A DNA stretch of 58,321 bases from Neiella marina (lineage in GTDB: Bacteria > Pseudomonadota > Gammaproteobacteria > Enterobacterales > Neiellaceae), in NCBI RefSeq assembly GCF_002165625.1, contig NZ_NGNS01000027.1, forward strand, positions 1-58,321. The letters are read 5' to 3'. The position numbers and the translations under genes were made by a program. Every line of letters starts with the position of its first letter. Position 1 is the stretch's first letter. Positions 42,219 through 51,783 of the stretch are shown one piece after another. The notes beneath the pieces were generated by a model. That model did no database searches. It had not been told where the DNA came from and saw only the letters and a program-made list of their open reading frames with translations.

Positions 42219-43670
42219 TTAGGCGAGGAGCTTGTAGTACATCGCTAAGTACTTGTCGGTTGCCTCTTGCCACGAGAAACGGGTCGCCATGGCATTTTGT
42301 TGGATGGCGCGGAAATGCTCTGGTTCGTCGCGGTAAAGGTGTTCGGCTTTTTCTAGAGCCCAATACATGCCCTCACCATTCGGATCGATAAAAGTGATGC
42401 CGTTCGCATTGCTTTCATTGCCTGAGGTATAGCCGACAACCGTATCTTTCAGACCGCCGACTTCCCTTGCAATTGGCAGCGAGCCATAGGCTAGGCTGAA
42501 CATTTGAGTGAGCCCACAAGGTTCAAAAATTGACGGCATCAGGAAGAAATCAGCACCAGCTTGAGCTTGATGGCTCAAAGCGTCACTATAACCAACGAAC
42601 AGTCCCATTCGTTCTGGATGTTTGTCGGCTAGATGTTGAAGGGCATCGGTAATACCTTGTTCGCCACTGCCGACAATTGCCACTTGTGCTTCAGAGCTTT
42701 CCAAAAAGCGCTCCAGCGCGGGCACCAACAAACTGAAGCCTTTTTGATCAGTAAATCGGCTGACCATGGCAAACAATGGCGTCTCTGCTTCTTCCGGGAG
42801 GCCCATTTGACGCTGTAAATCGGCTTTACATGCTGCTTTACCGGTAAGATCGGAAGCGCTGTACGGTGCCGTAAGGTAAGGGTCGGTTTCACTGTTCCAT
42901 TCGCCATAGTCGCAACCATTAAGAATACCGGTTAGGGCATCTTCTCGGCGCTGGAAAATGTGCGACATGTAATGACCGCCGAGTGGCGACAGTAGCTCTT
43001 TGGCATACGATGGGCTGACCGCATTAATGGCATCAGCATAGAGTACGCCGCACTTAAGAAAGTTAATAATGTTGTAGCTGTCGTACATACCTTCTTCAGT
43101 GAAGTGAGAAAAGGTATGAGCAAAATGTATGGTGTTGAGATCGAAATTGCCTTGGTAAGCACCGTTGTGAATGGTCAACACCGACCGAGTGTTGGCGAAA
43201 AACAAGTTGTCTTTGAGCACCGACTTGAGAAAGAAGGGAGCCAATGCGGTGTGCCAATCGTTGCAATGCAAGATGTCCGGCTGAAAATTAAGCATTTGCG
43301 CGGCTTGCATCGCCGCAAGTGAGAAAAATGCAAAGCGCTCACCGTTATCACCATAGGCATGATGACCGTCGTCATATGGTCTATCGCGATCAAAGTAGCC
43401 GGGGAAATCAATTGCGTAAACAGGTACGCCAAACGGCGACAGTTCGTGGACGTGGTAGACGTAGTGGGTCGAGCCCAGCTGCATGGTCATTTGCACAGGC
43501 GCTTCTTGGCCTGGATGCAGCATTGCTTTCACTTGCGGATAGCAAGGAATCATTATCGCGACATCGACATCTTTGTTTTGCAGCTCAATTGGTAACACTC
43601 GAGCTACATCGGCAAGGCCGCCAGTTTTAATTAATCCATCTACTTCACTTGCCAGAAACAGTACGCGCAT
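42219..43670 (-). CDS. glgA: Glycogen/starch synthase, GT5 family
   Basis: 483 residues. It opens MRVLFLASEVDGLIKTGGLADV, whose KTGG loop binds ADP-glucose. The C-terminal half has MPSIFEPCGLTQMFSLAYGSLPI, with the E-x7-E-like catalytic region. It extends alpha-1,4-glucan chains. No glgB, glgC or glgP is nearby, which is unusual; those genes must be elsewhere, or the enzyme serves a different glucan. Start ATG at 43670. Confidence 0.93.
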   Translation of the reverse strand: MRVLFLASEVDGLIKTGGLADVARVLPIELQNKDVDVAIMIPCYPQVKAMLHPGQEAPVQMTMQLGSTHYVYHVHELSPFGVPVYAIDFPGYFDRDRPYDDGHHAYGDNGERFAFFSLAAMQAAQMLNFQPDILHCNDWHTALAPFFLKSVLKDNLFFANTRSVLTIHNGAYQGNFDLNTIHFAHTFSHFTEEGMYDSYNIINFLKCGVLYADAINAVSPSYAKELLSPLGGHYMSHIFQRREDALTGILNGCDYGEWNSETDPYLTAPYSASDLTGKAACKADLQRQMGLPEEAETPLFAMVSRFTDQKGFSLLVPALERFLESSEAQVAIVGSGEQGITDALQHLADKHPERMGLFVGYSDALSHQAQAGADFFLMPSIFEPCGLTQMFSLAYGSLPIAREVGGLKDTVVGYTSGNESNANGITFIDPNGEGMYWALEKAEHLYRDEPEHFRAIQQNAMATRFSWQEATDKYLAMYYKLLA

Positions 43671-43789
43671 TGCTGCCTCACTACGAAATACGTTAACTCT
43701 GCTTTAATTCCACTTCCATCCATTCAATGCAAGCGGGCTGGTTAACATGAGGGTTACGAGCTGCTAGCACCAAAGAAACATCGCCGAGC

Positions 43790-44842
43790 TTAACAGGATC
43801 TGCTTTGATATACGACAAACTTGCTGGTTTCAGATCGCCGACTAGTGGTTTTGAAGGCCTTTTCAAGCAAATCGGGATACTGCAAAAAGCGATTCGCAAC
43901 CAACACTAACTGACCGGTTGCGGACAGCAGCCTAGGTGCTTTGGCAATTAGGTTTTCAGTGACGTGGTAGTGGGTTTTAACGCCTTGGTGAAAAGGCGGG
44001 TTGGTGACAATCGCGCTGAGCTGTTGCTGGCTGATGTCTTCGACACCGGTGACCGGATAAACCGTCGCAGTTAGTTGATTGGCAGCCAGCGTCCGTTGTG
44101 TTGCCAACAACGCAAAGGCATTAACATCGACGGAGTAAACTTGGCGCTGTCTATTTTGACTGGCAAGGATGGCGGATACGACACCACAGCCGCAGCCAAA
44201 ATCGACAGTTTTGGTACCGAGATCATCGGGCAGATCAGCAATCAATAGCTCGGTACCGGCGTCAAGGTGTTCAGCACTAAACACACCGGGTAAGGTCACC
44301 AGTTCAATGGTTTGATCGCGCCATTCGATGGTAAAGCGCTTTTCATAGCTTGTTAGTGGCTTGCTAGTCGGTTTGTGTTGCAAGGACGCAACCGGTAGGG
44401 CGTAGAGGCTGCAATGTCTTGCCGCATCGAGTTTATTACTGCGCATGCCAATTTTTTTGGCGACCGATGCTGCGCTCTTGATGCCTTCTTTGTTACCCCC
44501 TACACAATAAATTACCGAGCTATCATGACAGCATTGCAATAGCTGCTCGAGCAACAAAGTCGCGAGCGGTTTCTCTTTTGGCCAATAAAGGATAACGGCA
44601 TCAAACTGGCCCCATTGCTCGGGAACCTCTGTGCCATAGTGGCATTGGTTGGCGGGTAGCTGTTGGCTGTGCTGCTGATGGAAGCCGAAGTGGTAGCTGA
44701 AACTGTAGCTTGTGGCGCCCACTGATTGCAGTGCTGAGGCCAACTGATCGCCAGGATTATTAACCAACAGGCATTTGAGATCTTGAAAAACAGAAAGATT
44801 GCGCTCCAGCACTTGGCTGGCATCGACAAGAGAAAAGGACAT
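43790..44842 (-). CDS. rsmC: 16S rRNA (guanine-1207-N2) methyltransferase
   Basis: 350 residues, normal length. A degenerate N-terminal methyltransferase-like half is followed by the active half with SAM loop VDFGCGCGVVSAIL and motif IV IVTNPPFHQGVKTHY. It methylates G1207 of 16S rRNA in the small subunit. Its ribosome binding site GGAG is seven bases from the ATG and lies in the 3' arm of the hairpin at 44848-44869, which also resembles the terminator of the preceding gene. Confidence 0.95.
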   Translation of the reverse strand: MSFSLVDASQVLERNLSVFQDLKCLLVNNPGDQLASALQSVGATSYSFSYHFGFHQQHSQQLPANQCHYGTEVPEQWGQFDAVILYWPKEKPLATLLLEQLLQCCHDSSVIYCVGGNKEGIKSAASVAKKIGMRSNKLDAARHCSLYALPVASLQHKPTSKPLTSYEKRFTIEWRDQTIELVTLPGVFSAEHLDAGTELLIADLPDDLGTKTVDFGCGCGVVSAILASQNRQRQVYSVDVNAFALLATQRTLAANQLTATVYPVTGVEDISQQQLSAIVTNPPFHQGVKTHYHVTENLIAKAPRLLSATGQLVLVANRFLQYPDLLEKAFKTTSRRSETSKFVVYQSRSC

Positions 44843-44843
44843 G

Positions 44844-44869
44844 AAAACGCTCCGGCTAAGACCGGAGCG
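44844..44869 (-). terminator. Terminator-like hairpin that contains the rsmC ribosome binding site
   Basis: CGCTCCGG / CCGGAGCG (8 bp, loop TCTTAG on the minus strand) followed by TTTT, directly before the rsmC ATG. The stem would stop transcripts from the upstream gene and hide GGAG of rsmC. Confidence 0.65.
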
Positions 44870-44881
44870 GATTGTAGCAGA

Positions 44882-45505
44882 TTAGGCCGCTTGTCGTCTT
44901 TGCGCCTTTAGTTGCTCACGCCACTGACGTTTCAATTGTTCTTTGATGTATTCGGGACGGGCGGCCTTAAAGTAGCGGATGTCATCATCAGTCAATTCAT
45001 TGACAGGTAGCCGAAGATTGTTGCTGGTAATAAATTGACGGGCACTGCTCGCGATAGCGTAACGCTGTAGTCCTTCTTGCAGGATTTCATTACTTTCAAT
45101 GGCTTGTAAAATATGGGCATTGGTTAAGCGTTGAACGGCTTCCTGCTCTGTTGGCAAAATCAATGACGATTTACGCTGTAGAAAGAACTCCCGCAGAATG
45201 GCTCGTTCTTCATTATCAAACGCTAACGCTTTGGCTCGGGCAAGAGCTTGACTGTGATTCCAATGCCAGCGCTCGCTCACGGCCTCCCAAATCAATGAGA
45301 TCGCTTGAACGGCGAAATAACTCAGAACACCCAAATAGACCAGTGACACGCCTGCGCCATAACTGTTCATAACGCCCGCGAGGTTGAGCTTGACCAACAT
45401 AGGTTCGGGAATAAACAACAAGATTGCACTAATGACAAAGGCAACTAACAGTGCTCGGTGGATGCTTCCACGGCTAATCGAAGACTCGTAACTCAAAGCT
45501 TTCAT
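44882..45505 (-). CDS. SieB-like (superinfection exclusion B family) membrane protein
   Basis: 207 residues from the ATG at 45505. Two membrane helices (about 18-35 and 50-75) with the P-rich link LLFIPEPMLVKLNL, then a soluble tail starting with NEERAILREFFLQ. This layout matches PF14163-type SieB proteins, first known from phage exclusion but common as chromosomal genes in gammaproteobacteria. No prophage genes are near, so an antiphage role is not shown. The C-terminal helix is strongly basic (KRQWREQLKAQRRQ). Confidence 0.6.
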   Translation of the reverse strand: MKALSYESSISRGSIHRALLVAFVISAILLFIPEPMLVKLNLAGVMNSYGAGVSLVYLGVLSYFAVQAISLIWEAVSERWHWNHSQALARAKALAFDNEERAILREFFLQRKSSLILPTEQEAVQRLTNAHILQAIESNEILQEGLQRYAIASSARQFITSNNLRLPVNELTDDDIRYFKAARPEYIKEQLKRQWREQLKAQRRQAA

Positions 45506-45578
45506 GGGACATTCGCCATTCAATTGACAATATGCCGAGTAAAAAGCAAAGAGCGTGCCTGTTTTTAAGTTGGCCAGA

Positions 45579-47228
45579 TTAGCTGCGGTTGAATGGCTCT
45601 AACTGCAGACTATTGCCTTGGTAGAATACCTTGCTAGGACCGTAATCGCGTGATGTTGATAGCGCCCACTGATCACCGAGAGAGAATTCGAGTCGGCTAA
45701 AGGCATTCTTGCTGACAATCACTTCGACCGATTCATTGGTTCTTGCAAGTTTGCTTTGTGCTACTTGCACATCGAATTCTCTGGCTTCGACCAGTTGTTT
45801 CTGGTCTTTGAAGAAGCTCTGACACATTTCAAGTTGCACTTGCATTTCAGCGCTTTGTTGTTGTTCTTTGATGTGTGCCATTTCTTTGGCAAGCTCGGCT
45901 AATGCTTCTTGCTCATCTGCCAGTTGCTGGCGCGCGTAGTCAAGCTCATTGAGTGAGACTTGATACTGATTGGATAAATCGACAATGGTAGGTACGCCTG
46001 CTGGCGCACCGAGTTCACCGCAAAAAAGACCTTTTCCGACTAATGTGCGGCCGCCAATTAAGGTGCCTTCCGGCGGATCTTGTAAGCCGATATGGGCACT
46101 CTCATTGCAATCTAGATGGCAATGCAATACTTGTTTTTTGACATGAATGTTCTTGCCCGCTTCGATGAGAACATTCTGCGCCATGGCGGCGACCACATCG
46201 CCTTTGGCTTTGATTTGGCAATTGTATTGATGATCGCTGCTAATATGGCCGTAAGCGCCGCCTTCAATGGTGATGTCACCTTCAGCTTCAATCACGCAGC
46301 CTTCAACATTCCCCATCACCAATACGTCACCACCAACGGTAATGCGCATGCTCTCTGCAACGTTGTGTTTGACCACAACGCTGCCACGATATTCGATATG
46401 GCCTGAGCGGTTATCGACTGCTTCAACTTCCAGTGTATCGACCACTTTCATGCCGGTGTCGGTCAATACCGGAATACCAAGCCGGTTGGCCACCAACATA
46501 TTCTCGTCGCCCTCTTTGAGCTCAGAGCCTTCTTCGGCTTTTAATTCAATTTGTTTGACAGGCGGTGACGGCAAGATTGCACCGGTGACTGATATGCCGT
46601 CCTTACCAAGAATGGCAGGCACTCTTCGCATTAGCGGTGCTCCGGCATCGACAGAAATAATGGCGCCAAAATCTCTTGGGTCGACCTTGCCACTGCCAGC
46701 GGCTTGTGGCCGCAGAACGCGGTCTTTCAAGGTCGGTGTTAATTGCTCTAATCGGCCATCTTTGCCGTAAACAGGCATGGTTGCTTTGGCGATGGTGCAG
46801 CGAATTTTACGCGCGCCTTTGGTTTGCGGTTTAGAATGTTGGCTAAGGATATCAACGGCTTTTGGGTTGAGACCATGTTTAATGCCGGCTTTGGCTATGA
46901 TTCGGACGACATCTTCGTGACTCAAACCCTTGCCACCTGCGGCAGGTTTAAGTTCGGCAACGGCTGAAAGGCCGCCGCCTTCGATTTCAATGGTCAGCTC
47001 AGCATCGGAAGATTGGCCTATGATGACAATGGCAGGATCGTTCGGTTTCTGTTGTGCTTTGGTCAGCAGCTGATGCAGGTGGGCAGGTTCGAATAAGCAT
47101 GAAGCATACTTAGATTTACCGAGAGTAACGATGACTTCATCTAAATTTGCTTGCTGCAAACGAGACAATTGCATATGCAACTCAATGTTGTTGGTCTCTG
47201 TGTTACGGAGCAGCTTATCGTTCGACAC
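45579..47228 (-). CDS. FapA family protein (DUF342)
   Basis: 549 residues. The central part (about 250-400) is a glycine-rich right-handed beta-helix of repeated turns (ITVGGDVLVMGNVEGCVIEAEGD-like units) as in FapA/DUF342. It is preceded by the family N-terminal domain and followed by a coiled coil (about 420-490, LAKEMAHIKEQQQ). The Bacillus-type name refers to a flagellar assembly-like role; in gammaproteobacteria such proteins are tied to polar flagella or surface traits, which is not established here. Confidence 0.82.
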   Translation of the reverse strand: MSNDKLLRNTETNNIELHMQLSRLQQANLDEVIVTLGKSKYASCLFEPAHLHQLLTKAQQKPNDPAIVIIGQSSDAELTIEIEGGGLSAVAELKPAAGGKGLSHEDVVRIIAKAGIKHGLNPKAVDILSQHSKPQTKGARKIRCTIAKATMPVYGKDGRLEQLTPTLKDRVLRPQAAGSGKVDPRDFGAIISVDAGAPLMRRVPAILGKDGISVTGAILPSPPVKQIELKAEEGSELKEGDENMLVANRLGIPVLTDTGMKVVDTLEVEAVDNRSGHIEYRGSVVVKHNVAESMRITVGGDVLVMGNVEGCVIEAEGDITIEGGAYGHISSDHQYNCQIKAKGDVVAAMAQNVLIEAGKNIHVKKQVLHCHLDCNESAHIGLQDPPEGTLIGGRTLVGKGLFCGELGAPAGVPTIVDLSNQYQVSLNELDYARQQLADEQEALAELAKEMAHIKEQQQSAEMQVQLEMCQSFFKDQKQLVEAREFDVQVAQSKLARTNESVEVIVSKNAFSRLEFSLGDQWALSTSRDYGPSKVFYQGNSLQLEPFNRS

Positions 47229-47361
47229 GGTGAAAGAATTCCTATTATCGTCACAGCATTAGGCATATTGTCAGTGAAAATCTGCTTTAGCAAGAATTGG
47301 ATATCTTTGTTAGTGACTTGGGTCATAATGCTGAAAATAAATTACAGGCGGATATAAAGTT

Positions 47362-48813
47362 ATGAAGGTACTTGTCGTCGGCGCGTTCGGCACCATTGGT
47401 CGTAAACTAGTACCTGAGCTAATCCGTTCGGGTCATCAAGTCAGCGTTTCGTCGCGCGATGCGAATAAGCCGATACCTTGGCCAGAGTTGGGCTGCCGAC
47501 GCTTTACCATTAATTTGCTAGAGCCCGAATCGCTTGCTGGCGCGCTCGATGATATCGAGCTCATTTATTATTTGATGCATGGCATGTCCGATGGCGAGCA
47601 TCACAGTGAACGGGAAGTTAGAGCTGCTAAAAACCTGATCGCAGCGGCAGAAATCGCCGAGGTGAAACGGATTATTTATATGGGTAGCCTGGTTTCATCT
47701 CAGCCCGCTTCAGAACACATGCAGGCTCGAGTCGCCACTGGTCAGGTTCTGGCTTCTGCCAGTGTGCCAGTGACGGAAGTTCGGGCAGGGATTGTCATCG
47801 CTCCGGGTTCTGCGGCCTTTGAAGTGATGCGTGATATGGTTGGTCACTTACCGCTAGTGTTTGCCCCAGCCTCAATCGCAACCCAAGTGCCGCCTATTGC
47901 TATTCAAGATCTCATTGTTTATTTGGCTATGCTGGCGCAAAAGCCTGAGTCCGAGGGAAAGTGTTACGACGCTGCAGGCCCCGAGTGGATGAGTTATCGC
48001 GAGATGATGCAGCGAGTGGCGCATTGTTTGGGGCGACGTTGTAAAGTCGTCGGTATTCCGGGGTTACCGATTTGGCTGGCTGCTTCAGTGCTGGGTATTG
48101 TTACTTCGGTGCCAAAGTCGTTAGCTCGTGCGCTGGTGGCTGGCTTAGGTGAAAAGTTGCAAGCCAATCCTGAGCCGCTACGGGAACTCATCCCGCAGCA
48201 GCTGACATCGTTGGAGCGTGCTGTTGAGCAAGTCCTGCAAGACGAGCAAGTTGCGCATTACCCCGATCAGTGGCAAGACGGCGTCCCTACTTTTCGTAAT
48301 TTTTCCCCTTTGCATGGCTTTTATGCCAAGAATGCCAATCATGCTATTGATGTCGATGCCAGCCCTGAATCCGTATGGCAAGTGATTAATCTGCTGGGCG
48401 GTAAGCATCGTTACTTTTACCTTGATGTTTTATGGGCCATGAGAGAGTGGATGGATTGGGCCATTGGGGGCCCTGGGCGTAATCATGGTCGCACTGATAG
48501 TAGTCAGCTGACCGTCGGAGAACGAGTTGATTCGTGGCGAATCCTGTCGGTGCAGCAGAATCGCCGCTTAGTGATGAAGTTTGGGATGAAGGCGCCAGGT
48601 GGCGGCGGTATGCAATTGACGGTGACGCCACTGTCAGATAATCGTTGCCGGCTGACGATTGAGCTGCTTTGGCACCCCGCAGGTTTTTGGGGCTTGGCCT
48701 ACTGGTATTTCTATGCGCCTTGGCATCAATTGTTACTCAATGGCATGACTAAACGAATGGCTCAATTGGCCTGCCGTGTTGAGGCGGGAGAGCAAGCTGA
48801 GTCATTGGATTGA
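47362..48813 (+). CDS. NAD(P)-binding SDR-type protein with DUF2867 domain
   Basis: 483 residues. An atypical short-chain reductase domain (GAFGTIGRKL nucleotide loop, then IYMGSLVS) spans about 1-290. A DUF2867 domain (about 320-475, a START/SRPBCC-like fold) follows, starting NHAIDVDASPESVWQVI. This pairing is common for YbjT-like proteins of unknown substrate. The start ATG has only a weak binding site. Confidence 0.82.
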   Translation: MKVLVVGAFGTIGRKLVPELIRSGHQVSVSSRDANKPIPWPELGCRRFTINLLEPESLAGALDDIELIYYLMHGMSDGEHHSEREVRAAKNLIAAAEIAEVKRIIYMGSLVSSQPASEHMQARVATGQVLASASVPVTEVRAGIVIAPGSAAFEVMRDMVGHLPLVFAPASIATQVPPIAIQDLIVYLAMLAQKPESEGKCYDAAGPEWMSYREMMQRVAHCLGRRCKVVGIPGLPIWLAASVLGIVTSVPKSLARALVAGLGEKLQANPEPLRELIPQQLTSLERAVEQVLQDEQVAHYPDQWQDGVPTFRNFSPLHGFYAKNANHAIDVDASPESVWQVINLLGGKHRYFYLDVLWAMREWMDWAIGGPGRNHGRTDSSQLTVGERVDSWRILSVQQNRRLVMKFGMKAPGGGGMQLTVTPLSDNRCRLTIELLWHPAGFWGLAYWYFYAPWHQLLLNGMTKRMAQLACRVEAGEQAESLD

Positions 48814-48892
48814 TGCAGACTTTCGACAGAGTGTTATAGTGGCGGCGCTTAATAACTATCAGTTAGATCAAGGATAACAAAGGGACTGAACA

Positions 48893-49759
48893 ATGGGGTT
48901 AGTTAAAACCGCACTGAAAATCGATGCCAAGCTGGGTGAGTGCCCGCGTTGGGATGAACTAACACAGACACTGTATTGGGTTGATATCGACAATTTTCGG
49001 TTGAATCAGTTTGATCCAGCAACGGGCTCAAACAACGTATTGCAGCTGGATGAAGAAATCGGTTGTTTTGCGTTAGCTCAATCGGGCGGTTTCGTTGCCG
49101 CTTTGCGTTCTGGCTTCGTCAAAATAGCTAGTATGGATGGTGGCATAGAAGCCATTGCGGATCCCGAGGCAGATAAACCTTGGCAGCGCTTCAATGATGG
49201 TCGATGTGACCCCGCAGGCCGCTTTATTGCCGGAACTCTAAACCCGAAAAAAGATGATTATAGCGGCCATTTCTATAGTTTAGACGGAGCTGAAGTTAAG
49301 CAACTGGTCGGCAATAATTGGACCTCCAACGGTGTCGCGTTTAGCCCCGATGGCACCACTTTGTATTATTCTGATACGCCCCGTCATACCGTGTTTGCCT
49401 GTGATTACGATGTCGCCACCGGAGCGGTCAGCAATGAACGAATTTTTGCTGAGTTTCCAAAAGGCTGGGGCCGGCCAGATGGCGCAGCAGTAGATAGTGA
49501 AGGCAATTATTGGTCGGCGCTATACGGTGGCGGCCGGGTGGTTCAAATTAACCCGCAGGGCCAGATTATCAACACCATTGCTGTGCCAGCGCAAAACCCA
49601 ACCATGGTTGCTTTTGGTGGCAGCGATTTGAGAACACTTTATATCACCACCACTAAAGCAGGCTCTGAGGAAGAAGCTGAGCAGTACCCACTGTCCGGTT
49701 CAATTTTTTCCGTTGATGTTGATGTCGCAGGATTGGTTGAACCGCGATTTGCCGGTTAG
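48893..49759 (+). CDS. SMP-30/gluconolactonase family protein
   Basis: 288 residues, a six-bladed beta-propeller. The metal and catalytic residues appear in LGECPRWD (Glu), FNDGRCDP (Asn), NGVAFSPDG (Asn) and GRPDGAAVDSEGNYW (Asp). Members hydrolyse sugar lactones such as gluconolactone; the substrate here is not identifiable. It ends four bases from the convergent adenine deaminase stop. Confidence 0.9.
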   Translation: MGLVKTALKIDAKLGECPRWDELTQTLYWVDIDNFRLNQFDPATGSNNVLQLDEEIGCFALAQSGGFVAALRSGFVKIASMDGGIEAIADPEADKPWQRFNDGRCDPAGRFIAGTLNPKKDDYSGHFYSLDGAEVKQLVGNNWTSNGVAFSPDGTTLYYSDTPRHTVFACDYDVATGAVSNERIFAEFPKGWGRPDGAAVDSEGNYWSALYGGGRVVQINPQGQIINTIAVPAQNPTMVAFGGSDLRTLYITTTKAGSEEEAEQYPLSGSIFSVDVDVAGLVEPRFAG

Positions 49760-49762
49760 CCG

Positions 49763-50824
49763 CTAAACTCCGGCGGCCGCCGACGTCGGCCCTAGGTGAT
49801 AATTCACCACCGCTGCTGTCAGGCGCTGTTTCAGCGCCTGTTTTCGTTCGACAGGAGCAAAGCTAGCGTTAATGGCATTGGCGGTCAGCTGCAGCCATTG
49901 CGATTCGGTGAGGTTGAATGCGCGCTGTACGGCTAGCATGTTCGCCGTCATGTAGCCGCCAAAGTATGCCGGATCATCACTATTAATAGTAACGCACAAG
50001 CCTTTCTCTAATAACATCTTCAAGTTGTGCTGACGCAGATCGGAGTAAACCCCCAAGCGTACGTTGGATAGTGGGCATACGGTCAGCGGCACTTGGTACT
50101 GTTTGAGATAGCTCATCAGCTTAGTGTCATCACTGCAACGGACGCCATGGTCGACTCGGCGAACGTGGAGTTCGCGGATGGCCTCCCAAATATAACTTGC
50201 AGGACCTTCCTCACCAGCATGAGCAACGCGATGCCAGCCATAATCATCCGCAATATCAAATGCCTTGCGGAAACGTCCAGGGGGATTCCCTTTCTCGCTG
50301 GAATCAAGACCAATAGCAAGGATCTTGTGCTGCCATGGCTTTGCTTGTAGCAGTGCGTCGATACCATCTTGCTCAGGTAAGTGCCTGAGTAGCGACAGAA
50401 TCAGGCCACTGCTAGCGCCGTATTTCCGTTGCGCATCCTCCATCGCACCGGTTAATCCTTCCATGATGGTATTCATTGCCACGCCGCGGCTGAGATGAGC
50501 CTGAGGATCAAACATGATCTCGTAATGCAGCACATGCTCTTGGTCGCAGCGGCTGAAATATGCCATCGCTAGATCATAAAAATCTTGGCTGGTCTTCAGT
50601 ACTGAAGTGCCTTGGTAGTAGAGGTCAAGGAAGGATTGCAAATTATCGAACTGGTAGGCACGACGGAGTGCTTCCGGATCCGGATAAGACAGCTTCACGC
50701 CGTTGCGCTCAGCGAGAGCGAACATCATTTCTGGTTCGAGTGTACCCTCGATATGAAGGTGCAGTTCAACCTTGGGCAATTGCGCCAGAAATTGTTCCAT
50801 TTCATCGATACTAATATTGGTCAT
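49763..50824 (-). CDS. Adenine deaminase, Add-like (adenosine deaminase superfamily)
   Basis: 353 residues from the ATG at 50824; an earlier TTG at 50833 has no advantage. Metal and catalytic motifs: ELHLHIEGTLEPE, HAGEEGPASYIWE, and NSDDPAYFGGY. The whole pattern is much closer to the adenine deaminase subgroup (P. aeruginosa PA0148, yeast Aah1) than to true adenosine deaminase, so conversion of adenine to hypoxanthine is the better call. It would salvage adenine released by MtnN. Confidence 0.88.
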   Translation of the reverse strand: MTNISIDEMEQFLAQLPKVELHLHIEGTLEPEMMFALAERNGVKLSYPDPEALRRAYQFDNLQSFLDLYYQGTSVLKTSQDFYDLAMAYFSRCDQEHVLHYEIMFDPQAHLSRGVAMNTIMEGLTGAMEDAQRKYGASSGLILSLLRHLPEQDGIDALLQAKPWQHKILAIGLDSSEKGNPPGRFRKAFDIADDYGWHRVAHAGEEGPASYIWEAIRELHVRRVDHGVRCSDDTKLMSYLKQYQVPLTVCPLSNVRLGVYSDLRQHNLKMLLEKGLCVTINSDDPAYFGGYMTANMLAVQRAFNLTESQWLQLTANAINASFAPVERKQALKQRLTAAVVNYHLGPTSAAAGV

Positions 50825-50891
50825 ATGGCCCAAGTATCGCTAATCCGGAGCAATGATCAATGGAGGCAGGTCAATAAATAGTCGGCAAAAC

Positions 50892-50926
50892 GAAAAAGGC
50901 TCGTAACCCAATGGGTTACGAGCCTT
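50892..50926 (-). terminator. Terminator of tRNA-Leu
   Basis: AAGGCTCGTAACCCA with TGGGTTACGAGCCTT (50896-50926), a near-perfect long stem. It is followed on the minus strand by TTTTT. Confidence 0.9.
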
Positions 50927-50933
50927 CAAAATT

Positions 50934-51020
50934 TGGTGCAGAAGGGGAGACTTGAACTCCCACGACCGTTAGGTCACTAACACCTGAAGCTAGCGCGTCT
51001 ACCAATTCCGCCACTCCTGC
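50934..51020 (-). tRNA. tRNA-Leu (anticodon CAG)
   Basis: 87 bases with encoded CCA. Acceptor GCAGGAG pairs with CTTCTGC; the D region TGGCGGAATTGGTAGACGCG is the usual leucine type; the long variable arm is present; the T arm is GGGAGTTCAAGTCTCCC. The anticodon CAG lies at 50984-50986 and reads CUG codons. It appears as a single tRNA gene with its own terminator. Confidence 0.97.
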
Positions 51021-51173
51021 AAGTCACGCTCTTCAGCGCGGCGCGAATAGTACTTGATTTATTCAATAGCAAGCAAGCACTTTTTGCACAAATGTGCTAG
51101 AAAAACTTGATTGCGCCGTTTTTGTCGAAATGCGGTAAAGTGAGGGTGTTTGTTGTCAACGGTAGGTGGATTT

Positions 51174-51770
51174 ATGTTAAGAACAAGTGCGGTTTGTTTG
51201 CTTATGCTGCATTCTTCAGCGTTTGCTTCCAGCTGGGAGCTGGTAAATCCGCCGTTAACGTCGCCGTTTTATGTTGGTGCGGGTGTTGGTTATGGTCAAA
51301 TGGATGCCGATCATGTCGACCAAGAATGGCAAGCCAACTGGTACGTCTATGGTGGCTATCGTTTTGATACCGTTTGGGCGTTAGAATTGGCGTCGGGCAA
51401 ATATGCTGATGTTGATGGCGTCAAAGACAGCACCCCGAGCGTTGCCATTGATCACAACTACAATGTCTCCGCGAGCTTGCTTGGATTTGCATACTATTCT
51501 GAATTTGCTGCCTTTTATCGTTTAGGAATTCAGTATGATGACTATGATAAAAGTAAAGTACAGCAGCAGGAAGATGATGCATGCACGCCGTGGGGTAACG
51601 GCTTGACCCTTTGTGCTGATGGCGAAAGCCAAATTAGTTATCTACTTGGCTTGGGTGCGGAATTTCCGATGTCCGATGCGCTGGTCACGCGCTTGGAATG
51701 GATCAGCCAACTGGGCGGCAGTGACTTTAATCAACACCAGGCCGTTGCCAGCCTGATGCTAAAGTTCTAA
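51174..51770 (+). CDS. Small outer-membrane beta-barrel protein
   Basis: 198 residues from the ATG at 51174, which has AGGTGGA upstream. A signal peptide (TSAVCLLMLHSSAFA) is followed by alternating strands typical of an eight-strand OmpA-like barrel (FYVGAGVGYGQM, WYVYGGYRF, LLGLGAEF) and an ending SLMLKF with the C-terminal aromatic residue recognised by the BAM machine. Two cysteines (DACTPWG...LTLCADG) may form a disulfide in a surface loop. Function unknown. Confidence 0.8.
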   Translation: MLRTSAVCLLMLHSSAFASSWELVNPPLTSPFYVGAGVGYGQMDADHVDQEWQANWYVYGGYRFDTVWALELASGKYADVDGVKDSTPSVAIDHNYNVSASLLGFAYYSEFAAFYRLGIQYDDYDKSKVQQQEDDACTPWGNGLTLCADGESQISYLLGLGAEFPMSDALVTRLEWISQLGGSDFNQHQAVASLMLKF

Positions 51771-51783
51771 CCACAACTTCATA

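Noticed and set aside
43693-43899. 68-codon minus-strand frame at the rsmC end
   Set aside because: RsmC is already full length with a normal C-terminus; the frame has no binding site and no known family.
49763-50824. Classical adenosine deaminase
   Set aside because: The LHIEGTLEPE, GLDSSEKGNPP and SDDPAYFGGY pattern is that of the adenine deaminase subgroup.
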